A stretch of DNA of 44,676 nucleotides, from contig PMVV01000084.1 of the NCBI GenBank assembly GCA_003166475.1, positions 1,135-45,810 of the forward strand, read 5' to 3'. A program made the position numbers and the translations under genes. The DNA is from Bryobacterales bacterium. Its GTDB lineage: Bacteria > Acidobacteriota > Terriglobia > Bryobacterales > Bryobacteraceae. Positions 1-10,400 of the stretch are shown here, one piece after another. Numbering within the stretch: position 1 is the first letter of the stretch; the number at the start of each line of letters is the position of its first letter. The notes below the pieces were generated by a model. That model ran no database searches. It had not been told where the DNA came from and saw nothing but the letters and a program-made list of their open reading frames with translations.

Positions 1-1031
1 GAGGCATCCAGGGCGACCGCGACCGGATTGCTGAACCTGGCGGCTGTGGCCGCGGAGCCGTCGCCGCTAAAGCCGGCCACGCCGGTTCCGGCGATGGTGG
101 CGATCACGCCGCTGGAGTTGACGTAGCGGATGCGCTCGTTTCCCGAATCGGCGATATACAGGTTTCCGGAGGCATCCACTGCGACGCCGGTTGGCCCCGC
201 CAGCTTCGCCTTGGTGGCCTGACCGTTGTCGCCGCCGTATCCATACTGACCGTTCCCGGCTACCGTGGTGATGATCCCGCTGGTGGAGATCCGGCGGATT
301 GCCCAGTTATTGGTGTCGGCGATATACAAGTTACCGGAGGCATCGATCGCGATGCTGCTGGGAAGGTTGAAGGTCGCTTGGGCCGCTGGTCCGCCATCGC
401 CGGAATAACCAGTGGTGCTGCTGCCCGCGATGGTCGAGATGATTCCGCTGCTCGCGTTGACCATCCGGATACGCTGGTTGCCACGATCCACGATATATAG
501 GTTGCCGGACTTGTCCACCGCTACCCCCTGCGGGTTTGCGAGCAGGGCTTGCGTGGCCAGCCCTCCATCACCCGAAAAGCCGCCTTGACCACCGTCGCCG
601 GCCACCGTGCTGATAATCCCGTTGGTGTCCACCTTCCGGACATTACTGTTGAACACATCCACAATATAGAGATTGCCCGACGAATCGAAGGCCAAACCCG
701 CCGGATATGACAGCGAAGCGCCGACCGCAAGTCCGCCATCGCCTCCGCCACTGGTCAGGCCGTTGCCGGCGAAGACCGAGATAACGCCCGTGCCGGCGGC
801 AACCTTGAGAACCATGGAAAGTCCGCTGGCGGCAATGTAGACGTTTCCCTGGGCGTCGACGGCCATGTTGTTCGGTCCCACCAGGTGGGCGGCGGTCGCG
901 GCCTTGCCGCCGTCCGCAAATATCGCGTCGTTCCCGGCGTAGGTATCGATGGTGCCCTGGGCCAGCATGACGCCCGACAAAACCAGGGCGCATGACAGCA
1001 ATCTGGTCAATGTCACGTTCGCGATCCTCAT
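1..1031 (-). CDS. NHL-repeat secreted protein, 3' end missing
   Basis: The gene starts at 1031 and runs off the left edge; about 343 residues are visible. It opens with a signal peptide (MRIANVTLTRLL, cleavage near the LAQ of residues 23-25) followed by NHL repeats of roughly 50-57 residues of the pattern GDGGxAxxAxLxxPxGVAVDxSGNLYIADxxNxRIR, which build a beta-propeller. The start is set by GGAGA four bases before the ATG and by the signal peptide. It is a near copy of the gene at 1093-4293 (about 90 percent by eye over the compared DNA, with one codon of length difference near residue 70) and lies 61 bp behind it on the same strand, so the two are probably co-transcribed. The missing part is expected to hold more propeller repeats and perhaps the same C-terminal domain. 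Ligand unknown. Confidence 0.88.
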   Translation of the reverse strand, partial: MRIANVTLTRLLSCALVLSGVMLAQGTIDTYAGNDAIFADGGKAATAAHLVGPNNMAVDAQGNVYIAASGLSMVLKVAAGTGVISVFAGNGLTSGGGDGGLAVGASLSYPAGLAFDSSGNLYIVDVFNSNVRKVDTNGIISTVAGDGGQGGFSGDGGLATQALLANPQGVAVDKSGNLYIVDRGNQRIRMVNASSGIISTIAGSSTTGYSGDGGPAAQATFNLPSSIAIDASGNLYIADTNNWAIRRISTSGIITTVAGNGQYGYGGDNGQATKAKLAGPTGVAVDASGNLYIADSGNERIRYVNSSGVIATIAGTGVAGFSGDGSAATAARFSNPVAVALDA

Positions 1032-1092
1032 ACATTCTCCATTCGTTGTCTGTGGCCGCCCGGCGCATCGAGCGGCCCTTTATTTAGGCGCC

Positions 1093-4000
1093 CTATTGTA
1101 CCGGAATCGTGACGGTGGCGCTGGTACGGCCCCCTTGCGACAGCACCAGCGGCGCCTGCGGATTCGCCGCGATGCCGCTGGGAACCGTCGCGTTCACTTG
1201 ATAAAGGCCCGTGAATCCAGGGCTCAGACCGGCAAAGAACACTGAAGCGTTGACGCCGCCGATGGTGGCCGTTACCGTATCGTTCGCATACGAGAGCGGC
1301 GAAGGCGGGACCGGAAATCCCGCTATCGCACGCGGCGTCACGTCCCCCAAACCCGTGCAGTAGATCACCACGGCGTCCCCGGCGGTGGCCGCATTGCCGC
1401 CGCCCGCTTCGGCCTGCGATCCATCCGGATGCACGATTACCACGATCCCGATGCCTGCGCCGGTTTCCGACTGCGAAAACACGCCCGGCTGGGATGAAAC
1501 CATGCCGACCGGTTGCGGCGCCGAGATGGCGTTGTTGCGGATCACCACGATGGGCACGCTGGTGTCTACCACCAGATCGAACGGCAGCATGGCGTTAATC
1601 TGAGTGGAGACCACCGCCAGAAGAGGAACCGTCTCTGCCCCGATCATGGCCCACGTTCCGTCGAGTTCGTTGGGCAGCGGGAATCCCTGGGCTGCCAGCA
1701 CGCCCGCCGCATCGGTGAAACCCGTGCCAAAAATGGAGACGATGCTTCCGGGCGCAACGGGCGTTTGCAAGCTGAAGCTGGCGGCGTTCAGCACGCCACC
1801 GGCCGCCACCTGCGGCGGAGCCTCGCCGGGCGTCTGGACGGTCACTCTCACCGTGACCAGTTGGACCGGGCTCGCGGCACTTGGCGAAGTGACCTGAATC
1901 AGGCCATAGTAATCGCCAGCCGTCAAACCAGAGGGGTTGGCGGTGACGGTCACCGTGGTTCCGGGCTGCCCGGCCAGGATCGATCCGGTGGAGGGCGAAA
2001 TGGACAGCCATGCGCCGCCGGAAGTGGTCATCACCGACGAGGCCCAGTTCAGGGTCCCTTGGCCGCCGTTCGACAGCACAAACGTCTGCGTGGTTGACGT
2101 AGAGCCGGTGGCCGCCAGCGTGAAGGTCACATAAGTGGACGACAAGGCGATCACCGGGCTGACCCCAGGCTGCACCTGGCGGACTCGGCGGTTGCCACTG
2201 TCGGCGATATACAGGTTGTTTCCGGAATCCAACGCCATGCCGGACGCCCCCGCGAGCGTTGCGGCCGTGGCGGGTCCGCCATCGCCCGAGAACCCCCACC
2301 CGCCGTTGCCGGCGTAAGGGCCGATGATGCCGCTACGCGAGACCTCCCGCACGCCGCCGCCCGCTCCGATGTAAAGGTCCCCCGCCGCGTCCACCGCGAC
2401 CGACCAGGGTGAGGCCAAGCCCGCCGCTGTGGCGGCGCCTCCGTTGCCCGAAATGCTGGTCTGACCGTTGCCGGCTACCGTGTTGATGGTGGCGCCGGCC
2501 GGATCTACCTTCCTCACCCGGTAGTTGTTGGTGTCCGCGATATACAAACTTCCGTCGGGACCCGTCCTGATGCTTTCGATGGAACTGCCGAACTGAGCGT
2601 TGAGCGGCGGCCCGCCGTCTCCGCTGAATCCGACGCTGGTTCCGCCGCCGGCCCAGGTGTGGATCTTCCCGTCGGTAGTCACCCGGCGTATGGCGGTGGG
2701 CGCGAGGTTTGTGCTGGTCTGCACGAAGTCGGTGAAATATACGTTTCCAGACGCATCAACCGCTACACTGAGCGGGTTGTTAAGGGCGGCGGTCGTGGCC
2801 AGGCCACCGTCTCCGCCCGTCCCGGTTCCGGCGTAGGGGGCGCCGCTGCCGCCGCCGGCGAACGTCGTAATCGTTCCCGTGGCCGCATCCACGCGGCGAA
2901 TCCTGGCATTGCCCTGGTCGGCGATGTACACGTTTCCGGCAGAGTCTAGCGCTACGTCGTTGGGCGTGCTCAGAACCGCCGCTGTGCCCGGGCCGTTATC
3001 GCCCCCGTAGCCCGTCTGGCCGGTTCCCGCCACAGTGGTGATGGTACCCGACGGAGTCACTTTACGGACGCGTTGCTCGCTGCGGTCGGCGATGTACAGG
3101 TTGCCGACGGAGTCCACCGCTACACCCCAGGGTTCTACACGCGCCTCGGTGGATGGTCCGCCGTCGCCGACCGAGTTCGTGGTTCCGGCGAACGTGGTGA
3201 CGGTGCCGCCCAGAGCAAACCGGCGAATGCGGTTGTTGTCCGAGTCGGCCACATAAACGTTGCTGGAGGCATCCAGGGCGACCCCGATCGGATTGCTCAA
3301 CATGGCGGCCGTGGCTGCGGAGCCGTCGCCGCTAAAGCCGGCCGTGCCGGTTCCAGCGATGGTGGCGATCACGCCACTGGTGTTGACGTACCGGATGCGC
3401 TCGTTTCCCGTATCGGCGATATACAGGTCTCCGGAAGCACCCACCGCCACGCCTCGTGGCGTCAATAGTAGAGCCTTGGTGGCCTGACCGTTGTCCCCGC
3501 CGTATCCCGCCTGACTGTTCCCCGCGACCGTGCCGATAATCCCGCTGGTGTTGATCTTGCGGATGACGTGGTTGTATGTGTCGGCGATGTACAGGTTGCC
3601 GGATAGATCGATCGCGATGCCAGTGGGAAGTTTGAAAGTGGCTTGGGTCGCTGGTCCGCCATCGCCGGAATAACCCACGGTGCTGCTGCCCGCGATGGTC
3701 GAGACGATCCCGGTGCTCGCGGTGACCATGCGGATACGATTGTTGCCATTGTCCGCGATGTAGAGGTTGCCGGATTTGTCCACCGCGATCCCCCAGGGGC
3801 CTGCGAGCAGGGCCTTGGTGGCCAGTCCTCCATCACCCGAAAAGCCGCCTTGACCACCGTCGCCGGCCACCGTGGTGATAATTCCGTTGGTATCCACCTT
3901 CCGAACATTACTGGCGTACACGTCCGCGATATAGAGATTGCCCGACGAATCGAAGGCCAAACCCGCCGGATATGACAGCGAAGCGCCGACGGCAAGTCCG

Positions 4001-4293
4001 CCATCGCCTCCGCTGCCGCTCAGGCCGTTGCCGGCGAAGACGGAGACGACACCGTTGGTCGCAACCTTGAGAACCATGGAAAGTCCGCTGGCGGAAATGT
4101 AGACGTTTCCCTGGGCGTCGACGGCCATGTTGTTCGGTCCCACCAGGTGGGCGGCGGTCGCGGCCTTGCCGCCGTCCGCAAATATCGCGTCGTTTCCGGC
4201 GTAGGTATCGATGGTGCCTTGGGCCAGCACGACACCCGAGAAAACCAGGGCGCACGGCAACAATCTGGTCAATGTCACGTTCGCGATTCGCAT
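1093..4293 (-). CDS. NHL-repeat protein with Solibacter-type C-terminal domain
   Basis: A 1066-residue exported protein. Residues 1-25 are a signal peptide. About 27-705 are NHL repeats (GVAVDxSGNLYIADxxNxRIR). About 712-818 form a beta-sandwich like a BACON domain (SGGAWLSISPSTGSILAG). About 825-1066 match what I know as the Solibacter C-terminal domain TIGR03437 (VAPGSIVSIFGTGFT, INAMLPFDL, VIYCTGLGDVTP). The open frame reaches back to 4356, but the ATG at 4293 has GGAGA in front, begins the signal peptide and matches the start of the downstream paralogue. NHL propellers usually bind proteins or glycans; no catalytic residues are evident, so the role is unknown. An extracellular location is inferred. 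The next gene upstream (4491-12458) ends in a strong terminator, so this pair probably has its own promoter in 4294-4431; TATTAA there is a weak candidate. Confidence 0.92.
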   Translation of the reverse strand: MRIANVTLTRLLPCALVFSGVVLAQGTIDTYAGNDAIFADGGKAATAAHLVGPNNMAVDAQGNVYISASGLSMVLKVATNGVVSVFAGNGLSGSGGDGGLAVGASLSYPAGLAFDSSGNLYIADVYASNVRKVDTNGIITTVAGDGGQGGFSGDGGLATKALLAGPWGIAVDKSGNLYIADNGNNRIRMVTASTGIVSTIAGSSTVGYSGDGGPATQATFKLPTGIAIDLSGNLYIADTYNHVIRKINTSGIIGTVAGNSQAGYGGDNGQATKALLLTPRGVAVGASGDLYIADTGNERIRYVNTSGVIATIAGTGTAGFSGDGSAATAAMLSNPIGVALDASSNVYVADSDNNRIRRFALGGTVTTFAGTTNSVGDGGPSTEARVEPWGVAVDSVGNLYIADRSEQRVRKVTPSGTITTVAGTGQTGYGGDNGPGTAAVLSTPNDVALDSAGNVYIADQGNARIRRVDAATGTITTFAGGGSGAPYAGTGTGGDGGLATTAALNNPLSVAVDASGNVYFTDFVQTSTNLAPTAIRRVTTDGKIHTWAGGGTSVGFSGDGGPPLNAQFGSSIESIRTGPDGSLYIADTNNYRVRKVDPAGATINTVAGNGQTSISGNGGAATAAGLASPWSVAVDAAGDLYIGAGGGVREVSRSGIIGPYAGNGGWGFSGDGGPATAATLAGASGMALDSGNNLYIADSGNRRVRQVQPGVSPVIALSSTYVTFTLAATGSTSTTQTFVLSNGGQGTLNWASSVMTTSGGAWLSISPSTGSILAGQPGTTVTVTANPSGLTAGDYYGLIQVTSPSAASPVQLVTVRVTVQTPGEAPPQVAAGGVLNAASFSLQTPVAPGSIVSIFGTGFTDAAGVLAAQGFPLPNELDGTWAMIGAETVPLLAVVSTQINAMLPFDLVVDTSVPIVVIRNNAISAPQPVGMVSSQPGVFSQSETGAGIGIVVIVHPDGSQAEAGGGNAATAGDAVVIYCTGLGDVTPRAIAGFPVPPSPLSYANDTVTATIGGVNASVFFAGLSPGFTGLYQVNATVPSGIAANPQAPLVLSQGGRTSATVTIPVQ

Positions 4294-4431
4294 GCATTCT
4301 CCGTTTATTGTCCGCGGCCAACCCGGTCGATCGGCGGGCCCGTCCGGGGGGTTCATTTAATACGGCGCAGAATCGCGTAAAAACCCGACAAGAGGATCTG
4401 TTTAGCGGTTGGCGCCGGAGCGCCGTGCAAC

Positions 4432-4464
4432 AAAAAAAGGCGGGCGCCGGTGAGGGCGCCCGCC
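4432..4464 (-). terminator. Rho-independent terminator of the giant repeat gene
   Basis: On the minus strand a perfect 10-bp stem (4464-4455 with 4448-4439, GGCGGGCGCC against GGCGCCCGCC), a 6-base loop and then seven T residues (4438-4432). It lies 26 bp past the stop codon at 4491. Stem strength and T-run make this the clearest terminator in the window. Confidence 0.93.
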
Positions 4465-4490
4465 TGCAAGTGCCGGAAAGGAAGTGGTGT

Positions 4491-7400
4491 TTAGTGGCTG
4501 CCGGTGTAGGTCATGTAGCCGAGGTCCAGCGCGTCCGGCGAGTCCGGAGCGGCCCACAGTCCCTTGAGCAGTTGCTTCCGGCTGGTCTTCAACAGGGACT
4601 TCAGATCCACGCCGCATTCGAAGCGCATGTGGTTCATGGCGCCCATGCTGTTGTAGGACGCGGCCGAGGACAACGAGATCCCGAAGGAACCCGCCGCGCC
4701 GGCATCGCCCGTCGAGACCGGAGCCGATACGGCGGCTAGCGGTGAGCCGAACTGGTCCATCGGCCGGAATCCAGGCGTGCCAGTTGCCGCCATCCCGAAC
4801 GAAACCGGCCGGGCAACCGGCGCTGCCACCGGCCGCGCAACCGGCGTGCGCGCCATGCTCAACGCCGGAGCGAGTGCCGGAAGGGGCGCCATCCTCTGGC
4901 CAAATACCCCGAGGCCGTAGCGGCCCTTTACGGAAACGCTGGAGCCGTGGCGCACTGGCGCAGGGATCAGCCGCGACACCAGGGTGTTGGAAGCCGGGTT
5001 GGAAATCGTAAGCGCACCGCTCACCACCGTCAGCACCACGCCGCCGGGATGGTAGGCGATGGTGAAATGCTCGGTGCCGTTGATCGCCAGGCCGTTTACC
5101 GTGGTGAAGGTGTCAGTCACCGACGAGGCCGTCAGAATGGTGAAGGTCTGGCCCACCGTGGGCGTGAAGCTTCCCAAGGCGATGTTCAGCGTGCCGCCCA
5201 GCGTGGCGCTTCCGGTCACTTTGAGAACATCGTATTTGGTGCCCGCGGTGGCCCCGTTAATCTGAATGTCCAGCGCCCCCGTGGAGTTTTGCGTATAAGT
5301 ATCGGCCACGGTGAGTTTGCCGGTGACGCTTGCCGAATCGCCGGGGGTCAGGATGCTGGCATCCACCACGTTGTAGCCTACCGTGCCCGTGCCGTCGAAA
5401 GTGCCGCCGTTAACCGTCAGCGTGCCGAGCGTGGTCGAGGTCAAGGTACCGTTCACCATCGCCGTGCCGCCGTTTTGGTTGAAGTTAAAGGAACTGCCGC
5501 CCACGGTAAACGTGGTGCCCGTGGAGACGGTGAACGTGCCCAAGTTGGTGAAAGTGCCGCCGTTGGTGGTCAGCGATGCCGCGGAAGCCAGCTTGAAGAC
5601 GCCCGTCGAGGCGTTGTTGTTGAAGCCGGCCAGGATGTTGTTGCTGCCGAAGTCGAGCATTTGTCCCGTGCCGTTCAGCGTGATGTTGGCGGCGTTGGTG
5701 GCAATGGTGGTGCCGCTCGCGCCGAACTGCAGCGTGCCGGTGAGATTGTAAATACCGCCCGTCAGCGTATTGTTGACGGAGGAGAAATTCGTCAGCGCGC
5801 CTCCGGCCGACGTGCCGATCACCATGGTGTCGCCGGCGCCCACTTCGAGAGTGCCTGTGTTGCTCAGACCCGCCGAGGTCGGCAGAATGATGAGCGGGGC
5901 CGCTTGGTTGGCGAACAGCAGGCCCGCGTTGGTGATGCCCAGATTCGAGATGGTGCCCGAACCTTTGATGGTGCTGCTGTTCTTGAACGTAGGCAGGGTG
6001 CCCACTCCGGTGATGAAGCCATTGGTCAGGGTGAGCGATCCCGCGCCGCTCAGAGTGGTGGCGGATCCCTTCAGATCCAGCGTACCGTTCACCGCGATGG
6101 TGCCGGTGTTGGTATCGGTGGTAGCCGTGGTCAGGGTCAGGGTCGCCCCGGTATCCACCGTGATGGTGCCCGCGTTGGTCGTGTATCCCACGGTGGCGGT
6201 GTCGGAGGTATCGTTATTGGCGCCAATGGTCACGTTCGCGCTGGCATTATTGGTCAGCTTGCCGGTTATGGTGATCGCATTCGCGGCGCCGCCTGCGTTG
6301 GAGCCGTTGGTCGAAAGCGTGCCGGCATTGGTGAGGCCACCGGTAACGGTGAGTTTGCCGCCGCTCTCCGCGTCCAGTGTTCCGGAGTTGGTGAGGACGC
6401 CGCCGGACGCGATGGTCATGGTGCCGCTGTCCAGGGCGATGGAGCCGGTGTTGGAATCGGCGCCGGTAGCGGTCAGCTTCAGCGTCGCGCCTTTGTCTAC
6501 CGTGACTGTGCCCGCATTGGACAGCAGGCCCACGCTGGCCGTGTCGGCGGTGTCGTTGTGGGCGCCGATGGTGACGCTGTCGCTGGCGTTATTGGTCAGT
6601 GTACCGGTCACGGTGATGGTATTGGCGCCGCCGCCCAGGTTGGAGTTATTAGTGGTCAGCGTGCCGCTATTGGTCAGGTTGCCGGTGACTGTGAGCTTGC
6701 CCTTCTGCTCCAGATCCAGGGTGCCGGAGTTGGTGAGGGAGCCGGCTTGCACGTCCAGTGTGCCACCGTTCACCGCGATGGCGTTGGAGTTGGTATCCGC
6801 GCCATTCGACGTCAGGTTGAGAGTGGCGCCTTTGTCGACGGTGACCGTGCCGGCGTTGGTGAGTACACCCACGCTGGCCGTGTCGGTAGTGTCGTTGTGG
6901 GCGCCGATGGTCATGGTTGCGCCGCTGTCGTTGAAGAGCGTGCCGGTGATCGTGATTTTGTTGGCGCTGCCGCCCAGATTGGCATTGTTGGTGGTAAGTG
7001 CGCCGTCGTTGGTAAAGCTGTTGTTGACCGTGAGCGTGCCCGCCTGCTCCAGGTCGATGGTGCCTGTGCTGTCGGCGCCCCCCTGCATGATCAGTGTCCC
7101 GCCGTTCACCGCGATGGCGCCGAAGTTGCTGCTGGCGGCATGCGCATTGCTCAGGTTGAGAGTGGCGCCTTTGTCGACCGTCACCGTGCCCGAGTTGGTG
7201 AGCAGACCAATGCTGGCCGTGTCGGCGGTGTCGTTGTTGGCGCCGATGGTCACGCTTGCGCTGCTGTTATTGACCAGTTCGCCGGTCACCGTAATCGTGT
7301 TGGCGGGGCCGCCCAGATTGGCGTTGTTGGTGGTAATGGCGCCGCTGTTGGTTATGCTGCCGGTAATATCGAGCTTGCCGCCCTTTTCCAGGTCGATAGT

Positions 7401-10400
7401 AGTGGAGTTGGTAAAGGAACCGGCCTGCATGTCCAACGTCCCGCCGCTCAAGGTGATGGCGCCGTTATTGGTATCCGTGCCAGCCGAGGTGAGATTCAGC
7501 GATGCTCCGGTGCCCACCGTGACGGTGCCGGAATTAGCCAGCAGGCCCACGTTGGCCACGTCGCTGGTGTCGTTATTGACGCCGATAGTTACGGTGTCGG
7601 TGGCGTTATTGGTCAGGGTGCCGGTCACCGTGAGGGTGTTGGCGCCGCCTTGCAGGTTTTGATTGTTGGTCGAAACCGTGCCGCTGTTGGTCAGGTTGCC
7701 GGAGACCGTGAGCGAACTGGCCTGTTCCAGGTCCATGGTTCCGGAGTTGGTGAATGCGCCGGCCGTGGTGTAACTGCCCCCGGCTGCCACGGTGAAGATT
7801 CCGCCGCCGGCGTTGGTGTTGAAGCCGGTAAGCAGATTATTGCCGCCCAGATCGAGGAGCTTCGCGCTGGTTCCGGCCAATGTCAGATTCGCGTCATTGG
7901 TGACCAGGTGGCTGCCGCTGGTCCCGAACTGCAGCGTGCCCCCGACATAGTAAGTCCCGCCGGTCAACTGGGTGCCGGAGAAATTGCTCAAAGCGCCCGC
8001 GACCTTGAACGTGTCGCCGCCGCCGATGATGAGCGCGCCGTTATTTGTGAAGTTGCCGCCGCCCGCGCCGCTGGTGGTGAAGCTGCGTCCCGCGCCAAGC
8101 TGGAACACGCCGCCCGCGGCATTGGTGGCGAAGTTGGCCAGCGCATTGGCGCTGGTGTTGCTGATAATCTGCGAACTGGCGCCGGTCAGGATGATATCGG
8201 CCGCGTTGGTGACGATGTTGGCGCTGTCGAATTGGAAGGTGCCGCCGTTCACATTGTAAGTGCCGCCGGTGAGAGTGCCGGTGCCGCTGTTGAAGTTGTT
8301 GAACGGACCGCTGGTGATGTCGAGCGTACTGCCGGTGTTCACCTGGAAGGTTCCGTTGTTGGTGACGCCGCTCGAATTCGCAACGATGAACAGCTCGTCG
8401 GGCTGATTGGCGAGCACGGTTCCGCCGGCGTTGTTCACTAATCCCAGATTGCCGTTGCCGATGTGGCCCGATCCCTCGATGGTGTTGCCGTTGTTGGTCA
8501 GCACCTCCGTGCCGGCGGCGCCGTAGATGTAGTTGTTCGGACTGTTCGACAGGACGAGGGTTCCGCTCCCGTTTAGGGTGGTGTTGCCGTCGATGTAGAG
8601 GTAAGTGTTGTTGCCGCCGCCATTCACCTGGATGGAACCGTTATTGGTGACCGTTCCCTGCAACTCGGCGCTATTGCTGTTCGGGAGCGCGATCGTCCCG
8701 TTGTTGGTGACCCCGTTCAGGATCGCATTCCCATAGAACGACATGGAACTGGCGTTGACGCCGGTTCCCAACGTGTTCAGCGTTCCGCCCGTGATGACGG
8801 CGCCGCTGTCGATCACCACGTTGCCGCCGGCGCTGGCTCCGGTCCCCGCCAGCCCCTCGATCAGGCCGCCGGTGTTAGCCACCGCGCTCTCAATGACCAG
8901 CGTGCCGCCGCTGGAAGCCTCAAAGATGCCTGCGTTGGTGGCTCCTGGGGCAGCCGAGTCGAGAACCAGCGAGTTCCCATGTGCTGAAGTGGCGTCCACC
9001 ACGCCCGCCGCTTGGTTGGTGAAAATCAGGTTGCCGTTGCCGAGATTTCCAGAGCCGGAGATGGTGTTGTTAACGTTGGTCAGCGAACTGCCGCCGGCGG
9101 CCGCTTGCATATAGTTGTTGTTGCTGTCGGACAAGGTGAGCGTACCGCCGCCCGTCAACGTAACTGCTCCGCTCGGGTAAAGAAAAGTGTTGTTGCCGCC
9201 CGCGTTGAGTTGCAGCGCACCGGTGTTGGCGATGGTCCCGACCAGAGTCGTGTTGTTGCTATTGGGGACCTGCAAGGTTCCGGCGTTGGTCACGCCGTTG
9301 AGCGTCGTGCCGTTGAGGGAGGTAAACAAACCTGCGCCGTTCAGCGTGCCTCCCGCCACCGTCACGCCACCTTCCAGGGTGACATTCGAGCCGCTGGCCG
9401 CCGTAATGGCGCCAGCCCCGCTATTGGTAAACGTGCCCCCGTACAGAATGAGCGATCCGCCGCCAGTGGCCTCCAGGAGTCCGGTGTTGGTCATCGTGCC
9501 GTCCGGCTGAATATACAGCACGTTCGTGCTCGCGGATTTGGTGGCGTCGATGGTACTCTGATTGACGAGGACCAGGTTGCCGTTGCCGATATCGCCCCCG
9601 GGGCCCGAGATAGGCTGCGCGATGGTGAGCTGGTTTCCGGCGGTGGCGGCCTGAATGTAATTGTTGGGGCTATCGGAGAATGTAACCGTGCCGCCGCCCT
9701 GGAGGGTAACCGTGGGGCTGCCCACATACAAATAGGTGGGGTTGCCGCCGGCTTGCAGTTCCAACGTGCCCGTGTTATCGATCGTGCCCTTAATGGTGAG
9801 GTTATTGTTGTTCGGGATTTCCAGAGTCCCCGCGCTGGTGACGGTGTGCGTGGAGCCGTCGAGTTCCGCGCCGCTGGAGGATACGAATGTTCCAGGGCCA
9901 TTCAGCGTGCCGCCTACGATGTCCACGCTGGCTTGGAGATCGACGGTTGAGCCGCTGCCAGCCGTAATCGTGCCACTGGTATTCGTAAAGGTGCCCCCAT
10001 ATAGCACGAGGGTCCCGCCGCCGGTGGCTTCCAGCGTCCCATTGTTGGTAAAAGTCGCGTCCGGCTGAACATACAGCACGTTCCCGTGCGCCGAGGCCGT
10101 GGCGTCGATGGTCGCATTATTTATCAGGACCAGGTTCCCGTTGCCGATATCGCCCCCGGGCCCCGAGATAGTCTGGCCGATGGTGAGCTGATTTCCGCTG
10201 GTGGCGGCCGCAATATAGTTGTTGGGGCTGTCCGACAGCGTGACGGTGCCACTGCCCTGGAGTATCGCGGTGGCGCTGTTCACAGACAGTTCGGTGTTGT
10301 TGCCGCCGGCGTTCAGAGACAGCGTGCCGGTGTTGTTCACCGTGCCGGTCATGTAGAGAGTGTTGGCGTTCGGGACTTGCAGATTCCCGGCGTTAGTGAT

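Noticed and set aside
5770-7662. Second long plus-strand frame (630 codons) over the same repeats
   Set aside because: Same explanation: Val/Pro/Leu-rich repeat shadow of the minus-strand coding sequence.
4947-8441. Open frame of 1164 codons on the plus strand, opposite the giant gene
   Set aside because: It mirrors the repeats of the minus-strand gene, is rich in Arg, Gly and Val without any domain, and has no ribosome binding site. The long opening is a by-product of repeats and GC-rich codon use.
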